64,000 nt of DNA from Mucilaginibacter sp. Its GTDB lineage: Bacteria; Bacteroidota; Bacteroidia; Sphingobacteriales; Sphingobacteriaceae. The position numbers and the translations under genes are program-made. The notes under the pieces are model-generated. The model was not told the origin of the DNA, ran no database searches, and saw nothing but the letters and a program-made list of their open reading frames with translations. Positions 26,953 through 36,707 of the stretch are shown piece by piece (position 1 is the first letter of the stretch; each line of letters starts with the position of its first letter). The DNA lies in contig JAUCSE010000013.1 in assembly GCA_030445275.1 (NCBI GenBank), positions 1 to 64,000 on the forward strand. The letters are read 5' to 3'.

Positions 26953-28380
26953 TCAATTACCGGTTTCTTTGGATGGTAGCGGCACCACATACTGTGCGTC
27001 TGCAGTAGTATGGTCGGCCCATAACATATTAGTGGTACCAAAGCGCTTATAAGCATAAAATGATTGTCCTTCGCCATAGAATTCCTTAATATATTCCGTC
27101 AGCAGTGTGGTTTCCAGGTTAGCATCAGTAAGCGTTATTGCATTAGCCTCCTTTGCTGTTCTATAAGTTGCAAAATAACTATTGGCATCCGCGAGCGGGG
27201 CGCATTCACTGATGATCAAATACATTTCAGATAACCTGATCAGGGGGACTGTAAACGGACTGGTACTCCCTACGGTAGTCATCTCTGCATATTTTTTGGT
27301 AGATGAACAGGTTGTACCTACCGCACTGGAATAAACACTGTAAAAAAGAGAAGTGCGCAGATCGGCGACGTTTTGATAAAGATCAACTGATGTGCGGGTT
27401 TGCGGCGTCACGTTTGAAGCCAACGATCCGCTGGACATACCTGAATCGTCAAATACGGGCACGTTAAGCCCGAACAGGTGCTCCGTAAAAAAAACATAAT
27501 TCTTGGTAGATAAATTAGCTCTAACCCCAAAGGTAAATTTTGAAGTTCCGTTTGTATTTACCGCGTTTACTACCATTTGTGCATATTTCAAAGCATTTAC
27601 TTTGTCACCCATCCATAGATATACGCGGGCTTTTAGACCTAATACCGCATAATAATTCATGCGGTTCTGCCTGTAATACCAGAACATGCTGCTGTACTCA
27701 CTTTGTGATGCGTAAGTTGTGTTTAAGGCATATGGTGAATATTTTACAATAGGGTCATACGCAAGTAACAAGGGCTCTGCTTTATCCAGATCAGCCAGTA
27801 GCTTACTCATATAGCTGGTGTAGGTATCATAAGTATAGGCATTTTTGGATACCGTTGTTACATAAGGCAAATAGGCTTTTGAACCGATATTCTTAGGCAT
27901 GGGGCCAAATACACGGATCAAATCAAATTGATTAAAAGCCCGCAAGGCCAATACCTCGCCTTCAACAACTTTGGCAACTCTGGTTTCTAATATGGTTTGG
28001 GTTGATAGTGCACCTAATAAAGTGTTGATGTTGGCCAATACATTGTATTGATTCAAAAACATCGTGCTTAATAATGCATCGGCCTCGGTAGCTGTATAAT
28101 TATGCTCCAGTAACTGGTAACTTGAATTGTTAGGCAGGTTAGCCGAATACCACAACTGGGCCATATATTCTATCCCCCCGTTAACCATAAAACTGGCTGG
28201 AGAATAGTTTTTTCGCATATCAATATAGATACCAACCAAGGCATCGGTATAACCTTGTGTGCTGGTAAAAAGTGATTCCTTGGTAGTTTCCGAAGCAGGA
28301 TTAACGGTCAAATATTTTTTACATGAACTGTTGCTTAGCAATAATGCGAATAGTAAAATGAATTTGTTAAATTTCTTCAT
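26953..28380 (-). CDS. SusD/RagB-like outer-membrane lipoprotein
   Basis: 475 residues. Signal KKFNKFILLFALLLSNSSCK carries the lipobox Cys. The mature N-terminus KYLTVNPASETTKESLFTST and the repeated helical region (VEGEVLALRAFNQFDLIRVF, GLKARVYLWMGDKVNALKYA) are the conserved SusD scaffold. The C-terminus (IKEFYGEGQSFYAYKRFGTT) matches the usual last helix region. It forms the lid of the SusC transporter upstream, binding substrate at the cell surface. It starts 24 bases after the susC-like stop. The substrate is not predictable, though the protease/TlpA neighbours point to peptides. Confidence 0.92.
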   Translation of the reverse strand: MKKFNKFILLFALLLSNSSCKKYLTVNPASETTKESLFTSTQGYTDALVGIYIDMRKNYSPASFMVNGGIEYMAQLWYSANLPNNSSYQLLEHNYTATEADALLSTMFLNQYNVLANINTLLGALSTQTILETRVAKVVEGEVLALRAFNQFDLIRVFGPMPKNIGSKAYLPYVTTVSKNAYTYDTYTSYMSKLLADLDKAEPLLLAYDPIVKYSPYALNTTYASQSEYSSMFWYYRQNRMNYYAVLGLKARVYLWMGDKVNALKYAQMVVNAVNTNGTSKFTFGVRANLSTKNYVFFTEHLFGLNVPVFDDSGMSSGSLASNVTPQTRTSVDLYQNVADLRTSLFYSVYSSAVGTTCSSTKKYAEMTTVGSTSPFTVPLIRLSEMYLIISECAPLADANSYFATYRTAKEANAITLTDANLETTLLTEYIKEFYGEGQSFYAYKRFGTTNMLWADHTTADAQYVVPLPSKETGN

Positions 28381-28404
28381 AATGCTGTAGTTAAACGATT
28401 AGAG

Positions 28405-31400
28405 TTAAAATGTACCGGTTAGGGCGAAAGTTGGTTTGTAGGTATAAGGGTAGTTTGTGCCGCGCTGCTGGTCAATATTACTCCAATAAGAGATGTCGCT
28501 CATCGAGGCCGATACGCCGATATGCTGCATGTTTAAATGCTTAACCCATTTCTGCGGAAGCTCATAGGCCAGGTTGACATTATTCAACATGATCGTATTT
28601 TCAGTATATACAAATCTGTCGTTAGCGTAAGTGGCATCAGTAGCTAAGAGCGACCTATAAGCTGCAATATCACCAGGTTTTTGCCAGCGTTGATCCAGTA
28701 CACGCCTGTCCAGATTAATCCTCGGATAAGCATTTTCAACTTGTGACAATAAGGTTTGATTCAGTTTTTTACCCCCAAACCGCGCAGCGAAACCAATATT
28801 AGCTACAAAAGAACCATACCTTATAGTTGTGCTCAATCTGCCGTTTACTTTTGGCTGCGAGCTACCCACCGCAATTTTACTTACACCGCTTATTGAATTG
28901 GTAATCGTACCATCCAGATTCTGATACAAAACCTTACCTGTTGCCGCATCCACACCAGGCGACTTTACAACATATACTTCATCAATTGATTTACCTTCCA
29001 CATATTCGTAATAAAGTCCCGCAGACGAATTTGATGAAGCATAAAGTGCATTAGCTTTTTTTAAGGCATCACTCAAATGAACCAGGACATTCCTGTTACT
29101 ATATGTTGCAGCCTGAACTGACCAGCTAAATTTCCTATCATTATTCCGGATAATATAAACCGAAGCCGATATATCTGTACCATAATTATTTACTTCTCCT
29201 AAGTTCTCTGTATAGGAAGTAAAACCATTTGAATAAGGGAGATTTGCCTGGGTAATGGTATTCGGCGTATTTTTACGATAATAATTAGCATTTAATGAAA
29301 CCCTGCCGTTAAATAAAGAAATATCTATCCCGAAATTATTTTGATAGGTATTTTGCCATCCAAGGTCAGGATTGCCTAACGCGGTTAGCGAAGCGCCGAT
29401 CAGTGTTCGGTATGATGAGGTGCGGTCATAGCTATAAGTGGTTAACGACTGGTAAGGCGCAAAGTTAAGACCGCCTGTTACGCCATAACTGTATCGTAAC
29501 CGCAGCAGGTTTAAAAATGAAAATTTATCTTTCAAAAACTTTTCGTTACTTAATGTCCAGCCTGCTCCTAAAGAATAAAAATTACCAAAACGGGTATTAG
29601 ACCCAAAAGACGATCCTCCTTCAGTACTGTACGTAACATCGGCAAAATATCGGCCATCGTAATTGTAATTGGCAGTACTGCTCAAGCCTACACTACGTAC
29701 CGTTGATTCTGATGTAGAGGGCTGACTACCACTGTAAGTGGTACCAAGGGATATATCGGTTTGCGTATCATTGATAAAGCCTGTAACACTTACTGAGTTG
29801 CTTGTTGATTTGTTTTCCACAATCTGAGCATTCACACCCACATAAACGCTATGCTTACCAAATACCTGACCGTAGCTTAAATTGCTTCGAAACTGATATC
29901 CTTCTTGTAAACTATTGCCCTTAGTGTAAGCTCCTTTTAAGGCAACATTGGTAACCTGGGCATAGTCCGAGTTTGATGGTGACTTAAATACATCGCTGCC
30001 GCCAACCTGCTTGGAATAACCGGCAGAGTTACTCCATTTCAGTGTTTTTAAAATGTCCCAGTCTATAGCTGTGGTATTACGCACAACGGTATATTGTGAT
30101 TTGTTAAAATCGGTAAGAGAACCATTATATGCCGGGTTAGCCTGAGTGCCGCCAAAAGTACTGAACGTTTGTACAGGTGTTCCATCGGCGTTATAAGGAT
30201 ACCAATAAGGGTTCATCAGGATATAAGTGCTGTAGTCGCCATAGGTGCTCGCAGCCGAATTTTCAAAACCGACACTCAGATTGTTTGTAAAACGCACTCT
30301 TGGCATCAAATACATGATACTCATGGAACCATTGAAGTTATCCCGTTTAGATCCTTTCATTGCCCCGGTGACCTGATCGTAGGACCCATTCAGGATGTAA
30401 CGAAACTGAGAATCGCCGCCGCTCAGATCAAGTTTATGATACTGGCCAATACCATTTTGCACCGGTACTTTAGCCCAGTTGGTATTTACCACCTCTTTAA
30501 CTGATTTTAAATTAGTATTATATAGTGTACTGAGTATATCCTGCGAATAGGGTGAGCTATTGGTATAAAGCCCGACCGATTTTTCGAGCGCCAACTTTTG
30601 AGTTGAATTAAGTAAGTGATAACTTGAAACATCAGGGAGTTCCAGATTAAGTCCGGCTGCATAAGATACCCGCAGTTGTCCTGGCTGAGGTTTGATTGAT
30701 GTGATCACTACTACACCATTTGCTCCACGTGATCCATACATCGCGGTAGAACTGGCATCTTTTAATATGACTACAGATTCCACATCGTTTTGGTTCATAT
30801 CAAAAACCCGTTGCAAAGTAACCTCAAAACCGTCTAATATGAATAATGGTAAGTTTAAAGTATTCCGCACGTTACTTTGCAAATCGTTCACATTGGCCAG
30901 GGTCGTACTACCCCTGATCTCAATGTCGGGCAATGCATTAGGATCGGAGCCCAAATTGTTTCTCTCTTGTATATCAAATGACGGGTCAATATTGCCAATG
31001 GTTTTTAACAGGTTTCTATTACCATATAATTTGATCTGCTCTTTGGTAATTACCGTAACAGCACCTGTAAAACTTTCCTTGGGTTTATCAAAAATACCGG
31101 TAACAATAACATCTTTTAAACGGGCATCTGTTGTTGCCAGAATAATTTTATAATTAGTCTTTCCGGGTTCAATCCTGACCGTTGCTGTTTTGTAACCAAC
31201 AAAGCTCACTTTAATCGTGGTGTCGCTAGGATTGGCATCAAATGAAAAAGTACCATCAGACGAAGCTCTGAAGCCAAGAATATTTTTCCCCAATATCTGT
31301 ATAGTGGCACCAGGAAGCATTTTACCTTCTTCATCAACTACTGTTCCTTTGATCTTTACTAACGGCGGTTTTTCGTTTTTCGGTAGCGTTGTTACTTCAG

Positions 31401-31755
31401 CCTGCCTGATGGTAATTATTTTATCTTCAATACTAAAGTCCAGGTTTTGATGATCAAGAACAATTTTCAATGCGGTTTCAAGAGATACATTCTTGAGCTC
31501 TACGCTGATCTTTACATCTTTAATCAAATGGTTTTTATAAAAAATATCATAACCACTTTGTTGCTGAATTTTGTTTAAAATGATAATGACAGATGTGTTT
31601 TTCTCTGATATAGAAATTTGCTGGGCATTAACTTTAGCAAATACCTGTATAAAGGTAATCAGTAAAAGAAAAAGGGTGAGTTTCATCACTAATAGGATTT
31701 TACAGGGCAATAACCGGGATGTAAGCGGAATTTTACCACATAGGTTTATTTGCAT
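28405..31755 (-). CDS. SusC/RagA-like TonB-dependent transporter with N-terminal signalling domain
   Basis: 1116 residues. After the signal region (about 25-45, LTLFLLLITFIQVFAKVNAQ) comes an STN domain (ISISEKNTSVIIILNKIQQQ) that contacts the FecR anti-sigma factor, a carboxypeptidase-like fold (about 130-210, IKGTVVDEEGKMLPGATIQI), a plug (VVILKDASSTAMYGSRGANG) and a beta-barrel to the C-terminal Phe. It imports a large ligand across the outer membrane with TonB energy and reports ligand binding to the sigma/FecR pair encoded upstream. The start with a long leader (MQINLCGKIPL) is typical of Sphingobacteriaceae; MKLTLF about 24 residues later is an alternative start. Confidence 0.93.
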   Translation of the reverse strand: MQINLCGKIPLTSRLLPCKILLVMKLTLFLLLITFIQVFAKVNAQQISISEKNTSVIIILNKIQQQSGYDIFYKNHLIKDVKISVELKNVSLETALKIVLDHQNLDFSIEDKIITIRQAEVTTLPKNEKPPLVKIKGTVVDEEGKMLPGATIQILGKNILGFRASSDGTFSFDANPSDTTIKVSFVGYKTATVRIEPGKTNYKIILATTDARLKDVIVTGIFDKPKESFTGAVTVITKEQIKLYGNRNLLKTIGNIDPSFDIQERNNLGSDPNALPDIEIRGSTTLANVNDLQSNVRNTLNLPLFILDGFEVTLQRVFDMNQNDVESVVILKDASSTAMYGSRGANGVVVITSIKPQPGQLRVSYAAGLNLELPDVSSYHLLNSTQKLALEKSVGLYTNSSPYSQDILSTLYNTNLKSVKEVVNTNWAKVPVQNGIGQYHKLDLSGGDSQFRYILNGSYDQVTGAMKGSKRDNFNGSMSIMYLMPRVRFTNNLSVGFENSAASTYGDYSTYILMNPYWYPYNADGTPVQTFSTFGGTQANPAYNGSLTDFNKSQYTVVRNTTAIDWDILKTLKWSNSAGYSKQVGGSDVFKSPSNSDYAQVTNVALKGAYTKGNSLQEGYQFRSNLSYGQVFGKHSVYVGVNAQIVENKSTSNSVSVTGFINDTQTDISLGTTYSGSQPSTSESTVRSVGLSSTANYNYDGRYFADVTYSTEGGSSFGSNTRFGNFYSLGAGWTLSNEKFLKDKFSFLNLLRLRYSYGVTGGLNFAPYQSLTTYSYDRTSSYRTLIGASLTALGNPDLGWQNTYQNNFGIDISLFNGRVSLNANYYRKNTPNTITQANLPYSNGFTSYTENLGEVNNYGTDISASVYIIRNNDRKFSWSVQAATYSNRNVLVHLSDALKKANALYASSNSSAGLYYEYVEGKSIDEVYVVKSPGVDAATGKVLYQNLDGTITNSISGVSKIAVGSSQPKVNGRLSTTIRYGSFVANIGFAARFGGKKLNQTLLSQVENAYPRINLDRRVLDQRWQKPGDIAAYRSLLATDATYANDRFVYTENTIMLNNVNLAYELPQKWVKHLNMQHIGVSASMSDISYWSNIDQQRGTNYPYTYKPTFALTGTF

Positions 31756-31942
31756 ACTTTTGTGAAGTTTGGGTTGAGTTTAAAAATCTGTTAGAAGCTA
31801 TTTTTTTATGAAATTGCCCAAGCTATACCGGGTCCTGATTCCCGTCGGGATCCGGTTACTACTGACAATTGAAAAACTTGGATAGTAAATAATTTACATC
31901 AATCTCCTTTCGTTTTTAGGGTTAAACAATAGTTTAAAAATT

Positions 31943-33061
31943 TCATGGGGTTACAATCAACTTCTTTCCTTGCACTCTAAACCGCACACCGCCTCTTTCC
32001 AGAATTTTTAATATCCTGGATAAATTGGCTTTCCTGTCAATTACACCATTATAGGTATCGTTATTTACTGCCCCCTTGTAAACAACGTCCAGGTTATACC
32101 ACCTTGAAATCTGGCGCATGATAATAGGAAGCGGAACGTCTTTGAACTTAAACTCGCCCTTTTGCCACGCAATGGCGACATCTAAGTCAGCCTCTTGGAC
32201 ATGAAGTTCTCCTGTAGCTGAGAGTATGGATTCTTGACCAGGTTTAAGTACGGCCTTGTCATTTACTATAACCGAACCCTCCAACAATGTTGTTTTGACA
32301 TTTGACTCATCACTATAACTGTTGATATTAAAGTGCGTACCGAGTACTTTAACTTCCTGACTCTGAGTCTTAACTATAAAAGGGTGTGTTTTATCTTTTG
32401 CAACCTCGAAATAAGCTTCGCCAGTTAGTTCAACCTTTCGCTCCTTCATTCCGGCAAAAGATGGTGCATATTTCAATGAGGATGCAGCATTAAGCCACAC
32501 TTTTGTTCCGTCAGGTAAATCGACCCGAAATTGTTCGCCATTTGTTGTGGACAGGGTGTTCACAAGATTGTTGCTTGGCTTAGACGTAGCTGACAAATCA
32601 GTTCTATAAAGGATGTGACCGGCAGTATCCTTTTCTACTGTTACACCAGCTTGTTCGGCCAGCTTACCTTTGCTACTACCATCAAGTGTAATTTTAAGAC
32701 CATTACTTAACGTTAGCGTAGCAGCATTTTTACCCGGCTTAATATCATGGTGAATCAATTCAGCGACCGTCAGTTCAGCATCTTTATTAGCATAAAAATA
32801 AATGCCGATAGAAAGGGATATTAGTATTACTGCAGCCGCTGCCACTTTATACCAAAGCGGACGAACAACGGGAGTACTGGAAATAACGATAAGGTTTCGC
32901 CTGATTTCAGCAAGATCTGCCTGTGTTTCCGTTTCATCTAAAGCTTCGCGATTACCCAGCGGAAAATCAAGTAGCCAGCTTTCAACTATAGCAATCTCCC
33001 TGGGAGTTGCGGTTCCTTCATTATAGCGTTTTAATAAATCACCACCATTGTGCTTTTCCAT
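31943..33061 (-). CDS. FecR-family anti-sigma factor
   Basis: 372 residues. The cytoplasmic N-terminal ~80 residues (LLKRYNEGTATPREIAIVES) bind the ECF sigma factor. One transmembrane helix lies at about 90-105 (VAAAAVILISLSIGIYFYA). The periplasmic FecR domain follows (TTNGEQFRVDLPDGTKVWLN, GEAYFEVAKDKTHPFIV, LGTHFNINSY), then the C-terminal STN-contacting domain (LPIIMRQISRWYNLDVVYKG). It transmits the ligand signal from the SusC-like receptor. It is 115 bases downstream of the sigma gene and 187 bases upstream of the susC-like gene. Confidence 0.92.
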   Translation of the reverse strand: MEKHNGGDLLKRYNEGTATPREIAIVESWLLDFPLGNREALDETETQADLAEIRRNLIVISSTPVVRPLWYKVAAAAVILISLSIGIYFYANKDAELTVAELIHHDIKPGKNAATLTLSNGLKITLDGSSKGKLAEQAGVTVEKDTAGHILYRTDLSATSKPSNNLVNTLSTTNGEQFRVDLPDGTKVWLNAASSLKYAPSFAGMKERKVELTGEAYFEVAKDKTHPFIVKTQSQEVKVLGTHFNINSYSDESNVKTTLLEGSVIVNDKAVLKPGQESILSATGELHVQEADLDVAIAWQKGEFKFKDVPLPIIMRQISRWYNLDVVYKGAVNNDTYNGVIDRKANLSRILKILERGGVRFRVQGKKLIVTP

Positions 33062-33176
33062 GCCTTTTATCCGATGTTATAAAGACAAGAGACGCGAAAA
33101 CGACCCATAGGTCATTAAAAATAAAAATAAATTCAAACTAATGTTAAATCGCCTAAAAATGAGTGCTCTGAAATGA

Positions 33177-33752
33177 TTATTTCAGAAGAAAATAAAAATA
33201 TACCACTAGGCCCAACCTTAGTCGCAGTATTTTCAAGGCTTTTTTGATTTGATTGCGAACAGTATGCTCTGAAAGCGCTAATAATTCCGCTATTTCAGCA
33301 TGGGTCATATGATTATTCCTGCTTAATTCAAATATTTCCCGCATTTTTTCAGGAAGGGCCGCGATTTCTTTTTCAATGAGTAACTTTAACTGTTTTTCAC
33401 GAACAAGGTGATCAGTAACACTAATTCCTTTATCAGCAAATTCCTGTAAGGAGGTAGTATAAGAGTTTTTCCGGTCTTCCTGTTCAACGGCACGAAGAAT
33501 AGCATGTTTAACCGACGAGTAAAGATATCCGGAAACATTGTGATTAAAACTAATCGTGTCGCGCTTCATCCATATAGTTACGAATAATTCCTGAACTATA
33601 TCTTTAACTATTTCCCGGTCCTGAAGCCATTTATAAGCATAACGATGAAGAATATCTTTGTACCGATCATATATAGCAGTATAGGCAAGTTGATTATCCT
33701 CCCTGATCAGGTCGAATAATTGCTGGTCGCTCAAAGATTTATATACCGACAT
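33177..33752 (-). CDS. ECF RNA polymerase sigma factor (FecI-like)
   Basis: 191 residues. Region 2 includes YAYKWLQDREIVKDIVQELF and region 4 includes ELSRNNHMTHAEIAELLALS followed by EHTVRNQIKKALK. This is the class of extracytoplasmic sigma factor that directs RNA polymerase to the linked susCD operon, controlled by the FecR protein encoded next. The hydrophobic last residues (VVYFYFLLK) occur also in the second sigma factor of this window. ATG at 33752 fits the family start (MSVYKSLSDQQLFDLI). Confidence 0.92.
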   Translation of the reverse strand: MSVYKSLSDQQLFDLIREDNQLAYTAIYDRYKDILHRYAYKWLQDREIVKDIVQELFVTIWMKRDTISFNHNVSGYLYSSVKHAILRAVEQEDRKNSYTTSLQEFADKGISVTDHLVREKQLKLLIEKEIAALPEKMREIFELSRNNHMTHAEIAELLALSEHTVRNQIKKALKILRLRLGLVVYFYFLLK

Positions 33753-33945
33753 AGCTTACCGCACTTTCATATACATTAATTAGGAAAACGAAAATAGTTT
33801 TTTTTTAAATAAAAGATGTGATGGCTTTTAATTTGCCTGATAGTAAATTGTTAATATCTGCCATTTAATGTGACTGCTAAATATTGGGTCTTACCCGCTT
33901 TTTAGTTTACATGTGTCTGCTTCCTAATTTTAGCAATATTTAAGT

Positions 33946-34155
33946 AGCATACTTAAAGTTCTGGCAGGACAAAACACTCAGATGCATATTCACGAAAAGT
34001 TAATTGAAATAGACAAAGAAAGGTTGTCTACGACAAATCTATCCGTCAGTGAAATTGCTTACGAACTTGGGTTTGAACACTTGCAGTAGTTCAACAAACT
34101 ATTTAAGACAAAAACTAAACTTTCTCCAATTCAATTTAGGCAATCTTTTAATTGA
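33946..34155 (+). pseudogene. AraC-family helix-turn-helix remnant with an in-frame stop
   Basis: The frame ILKVLAGQNTQMHIHEKLIE, then LSVSEIAYELGFEHLQ, stop, FNKLFKTKTKLSPIQFRQSF, ends at 34155. It is the last ~65 residues of an AraC regulator, with the TAG at 34087 replacing a residue (Ser/Tyr in relatives) in the second helix-turn-helix. It closely resembles the end of the frameshifted regulator at 40728-41632. The N-terminal sensing part is absent. Confidence 0.8.
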
Positions 34156-34178
34156 CAATAATTTGATATGGTGCCCAA

Positions 34179-35309
34179 CTATACTGTCTTGAAAAATTGT
34201 CGAATATCGGTGCTTAGCAACCCGGGCTGCTCTAAGGCTGCGAAATGTCCTCCAGCGAGCATTTCATTCCATTGTTGAATATTATAACCTCTTTCCACAT
34301 AACACCGTGGGGGCGTAGGGAGTTCTTTTGGAAAACGGGCGAAGGCGACCGGTACGGTTACGTATTGTCCCTCCCGAAATTTTAAAGTCGGGTTTAACCT
34401 ATTTTCGCGATAAAGGCGGATAGAGGAGGAAAACGTTTTTGTTAGCCAATATAACGTAATATTAGCCAATAACTCGTCTTTAGTGATGGTACTGTCCAGA
34501 CTGCCGTCATGACCGCTCCAAGAATAAAACTTTTCAACTATCCAGGCACACAATCCCACCGGGGAATCATCTAATCCAAATGATATGGTTTGCGGCTTGG
34601 TACCATGCAAATGTGAATATGCGCCTTCGGTAGTCATCCAGTTGCTTAAGGTCTGCAGAAAAGATTTCTCTTCACCCGAGAGTTCGTCTTCGCCCCGAAG
34701 GAAGGGTTTGTACGAGCCAGGGATGAAATTCAGGTGTAATCCGATCACCGCTTCAGGATATTGCAAAGCAAGACAGGTGCCAATTCCGGCGCCAACATCA
34801 CCTCCCTGTACCCCATAATGACTGTAACCTAAACCAGACATCAGTTGATGCCATAAAGAAGCAATTTTGGCACTGTTACAGCCCGGATAGGTAGGATGAC
34901 TTGAAAATCCGAAACCGGGGATTGATGGGATCACCATATCAAATCCCAATTCGTCGTCTTCGGTCAGGTATGGGATCAAATCCAACATTTCAAAAAATGA
35001 TCCGGGCCAGCCATGGGTGATGATCAGCGGCAGCGCATTTTTCGTATTATTTTTAACATGTATGAAATGAATACTGAAACCGTCAATGTCGGCTATGAAA
35101 TTGGGATAGGAATTGATCCGGTCTTCAACTTTTCGCCAGGAGAATTCGGTCAGCCAATAATTAGTTAATTCCTGTAAATACTTCTGATTGGTTCCAGATG
35201 TCCAGCCCACTTCCGGGGAAGGTTCCGGCCAGCGGGTATTTTTGATGCGGAATTTCAGATCGTCCAATGATGTGTCCGGGGTGTATACTTTGTAAGGCGT
35301 GATTTTCAT
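34179..35309 (-). CDS. Epoxide hydrolase-family alpha/beta hydrolase
   Basis: 376 residues. The EHN-type N-terminal region (DLKFRIKNTRWPEPSPEVGW) is followed by the alpha/beta-hydrolase core with oxyanion-hole motif ITHGWPGSFFE and nucleophile motif GVQGGDVGAG, in which Asp is the nucleophile of epoxide hydrolases. Later features are a FSWSGHDGSL-like lid region and the conserved ERGYNIQQWNEMLAGGHFAA segment carrying the catalytic His. It should open epoxide rings of a hydrophobic substrate. Last gene of a four-gene operon (marR, isochorismatase-like, MFS, hydrolase), 18 bases after the MFS stop, suggesting a xenobiotic response. Confidence 0.88.
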   Translation of the reverse strand: MKITPYKVYTPDTSLDDLKFRIKNTRWPEPSPEVGWTSGTNQKYLQELTNYWLTEFSWRKVEDRINSYPNFIADIDGFSIHFIHVKNNTKNALPLIITHGWPGSFFEMLDLIPYLTEDDELGFDMVIPSIPGFGFSSHPTYPGCNSAKIASLWHQLMSGLGYSHYGVQGGDVGAGIGTCLALQYPEAVIGLHLNFIPGSYKPFLRGEDELSGEEKSFLQTLSNWMTTEGAYSHLHGTKPQTISFGLDDSPVGLCAWIVEKFYSWSGHDGSLDSTITKDELLANITLYWLTKTFSSSIRLYRENRLNPTLKFREGQYVTVPVAFARFPKELPTPPRCYVERGYNIQQWNEMLAGGHFAALEQPGLLSTDIRQFFKTV

Positions 35310-35327
35310 TTCTTTGAGTTGTATTTA

Positions 35328-36707
35328 TTACAGTATTTCAGCACGAGGCATTTTTTTAACGACAAATAATGGAATCAGCAATAACAGCAAAATTACAGCG
35401 GAAATCAGTGCAAAATAATCTACACGGTGAAAGGCGGCATCGGTAACACCATGGTGAAAAACGACTTTGAGCTGACTTCCTGAAATAATGGCTCCGATAT
35501 ATCCCGCAGTGCGGTATAATCCAAAGGATACACCTTTTTGATCCGGCGGCGCTTCCTGATTTAACAAAGACTGATTTGCGATCATGTTGATACCGTCGGC
35601 GGCACCGATTATAACAAGGAAAGCAATAATAACCAATACGGGCATGGCGGCGTTAAATGATAAGATACACAGGCAGGCAACGAGCATAACTGCCACACCA
35701 AGGACATTCTGCAGTACGGGTCTATTTATCCGTGATATCAACAACCCTACTGAAATTGCCATAAGTGTCATGGGTAACATGATCAAACCGGTGTGTGCCG
35801 GTGCAATTTGTTTAACTACCTGTATCCATTGTGGGACAGCATTTAACAGTAAATATAATATGTAGTTGGTCGCGAGCGTGCGCACATATACCAGAGCAAG
35901 TTGAGGCTTTCGTACCAGGAGCCTGATATCAATAAAGGGCGACTGGTGGTGCCACTCCCAAATTAACAGCGCCACCATCAGCAAACACCCTGCAATGCCT
36001 GCAACTAAAAGGTAGTCATGTTCTGTAAGAGCAAAAAGTGAGGTCAGAAGGAACGAGCCAAACAATAGGACACCGACTATATCCATTTGTGTTGTGAATT
36101 TCTTATTTCCCTCCGTTTTTGCACCGGGAAAATTCTGAATTCCGCGGGACAACATCAAAATAATAATGACCCAGGGAATATTGATAAAAAATATGCCGCG
36201 CCAGCCGAATACCTGTGCTAGAACTCCGCCCAGCGAGGGGCCGAGGATCATACTTACCTGACTTGAAATGGCAACAATAGCCAAAACATTTCCAGGAACC
36301 GCCTGCTGTTCATTAGCGTACTTTCTGTTTATGAGTGCTATGGCTGATGGGTAGGCAGCGGAAGTACCGATACCAAGAATCACACGTGACACGATCAGCC
36401 ATCCTAAATTTGGTGCGGCAATACCTACCGCGGAAGCAAGCAACACCAGGTACGTTCCGATAGCATTTATTTTTTTAGGACTATAAATATCGGCCAGACG
36501 CCCCATGAAGGGCTGGGCTACCGTTGCCGTTACATATAGGGAGGCTATCAGTATGGCACCATCGCCGATAGTGATCTTAAAAGAATTGCACAAAGTAACC
36601 AATGCAGTAGCCAGCATGGTGGAATTCAAGGGGTTCATCATGGCGCTCAATACGAGCGGCAGCATGAACTTCCACGGAATAGGTTGCTTTGTTGTTGGCC
36701 TGCTCAT
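35328..36707 (-). CDS. MFS drug-efflux-type transporter
   Basis: 459 residues with 14 predicted hydrophobic segments, as in the DHA2-type family. Motif A-like GRLADIYSPKK lies after helix 2, and the proline/glycine-rich helix 5 (SSQVSMILGPSLGGVLAQVFGW, shown in part) resembles antiporter motif C. It is probably a proton-driven exporter of small toxic molecules. Its start overlaps the end of the upstream isochorismatase-like gene by 4 bases (ATGA), so they are translationally coupled. Regulated with them by the MarR protein. Confidence 0.9.
   Translation of the reverse strand: MSRPTTKQPIPWKFMLPLVLSAMMNPLNSTMLATALVTLCNSFKITIGDGAILIASLYVTATVAQPFMGRLADIYSPKKINAIGTYLVLLASAVGIAAPNLGWLIVSRVILGIGTSAAYPSAIALINRKYANEQQAVPGNVLAIVAISSQVSMILGPSLGGVLAQVFGWRGIFFINIPWVIIILMLSRGIQNFPGAKTEGNKKFTTQMDIVGVLLFGSFLLTSLFALTEHDYLLVAGIAGCLLMVALLIWEWHHQSPFIDIRLLVRKPQLALVYVRTLATNYILYLLLNAVPQWIQVVKQIAPAHTGLIMLPMTLMAISVGLLISRINRPVLQNVLGVAVMLVACLCILSFNAAMPVLVIIAFLVIIGAADGINMIANQSLLNQEAPPDQKGVSFGLYRTAGYIGAIISGSQLKVVFHHGVTDAAFHRVDYFALISAVILLLLLIPLFVVKKMPRAEIL

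Noticed and set aside
30692..31153. 153-codon plus-strand ORF inside the first susC-like gene
   Set aside because: Antisense shadow of a well-supported gene.
31825..31860. Imperfect GC-rich inverted repeat upstream of the first susC-like gene
   Set aside because: Arms are short with mismatches and no T-run; not strong enough to list as a regulatory element.
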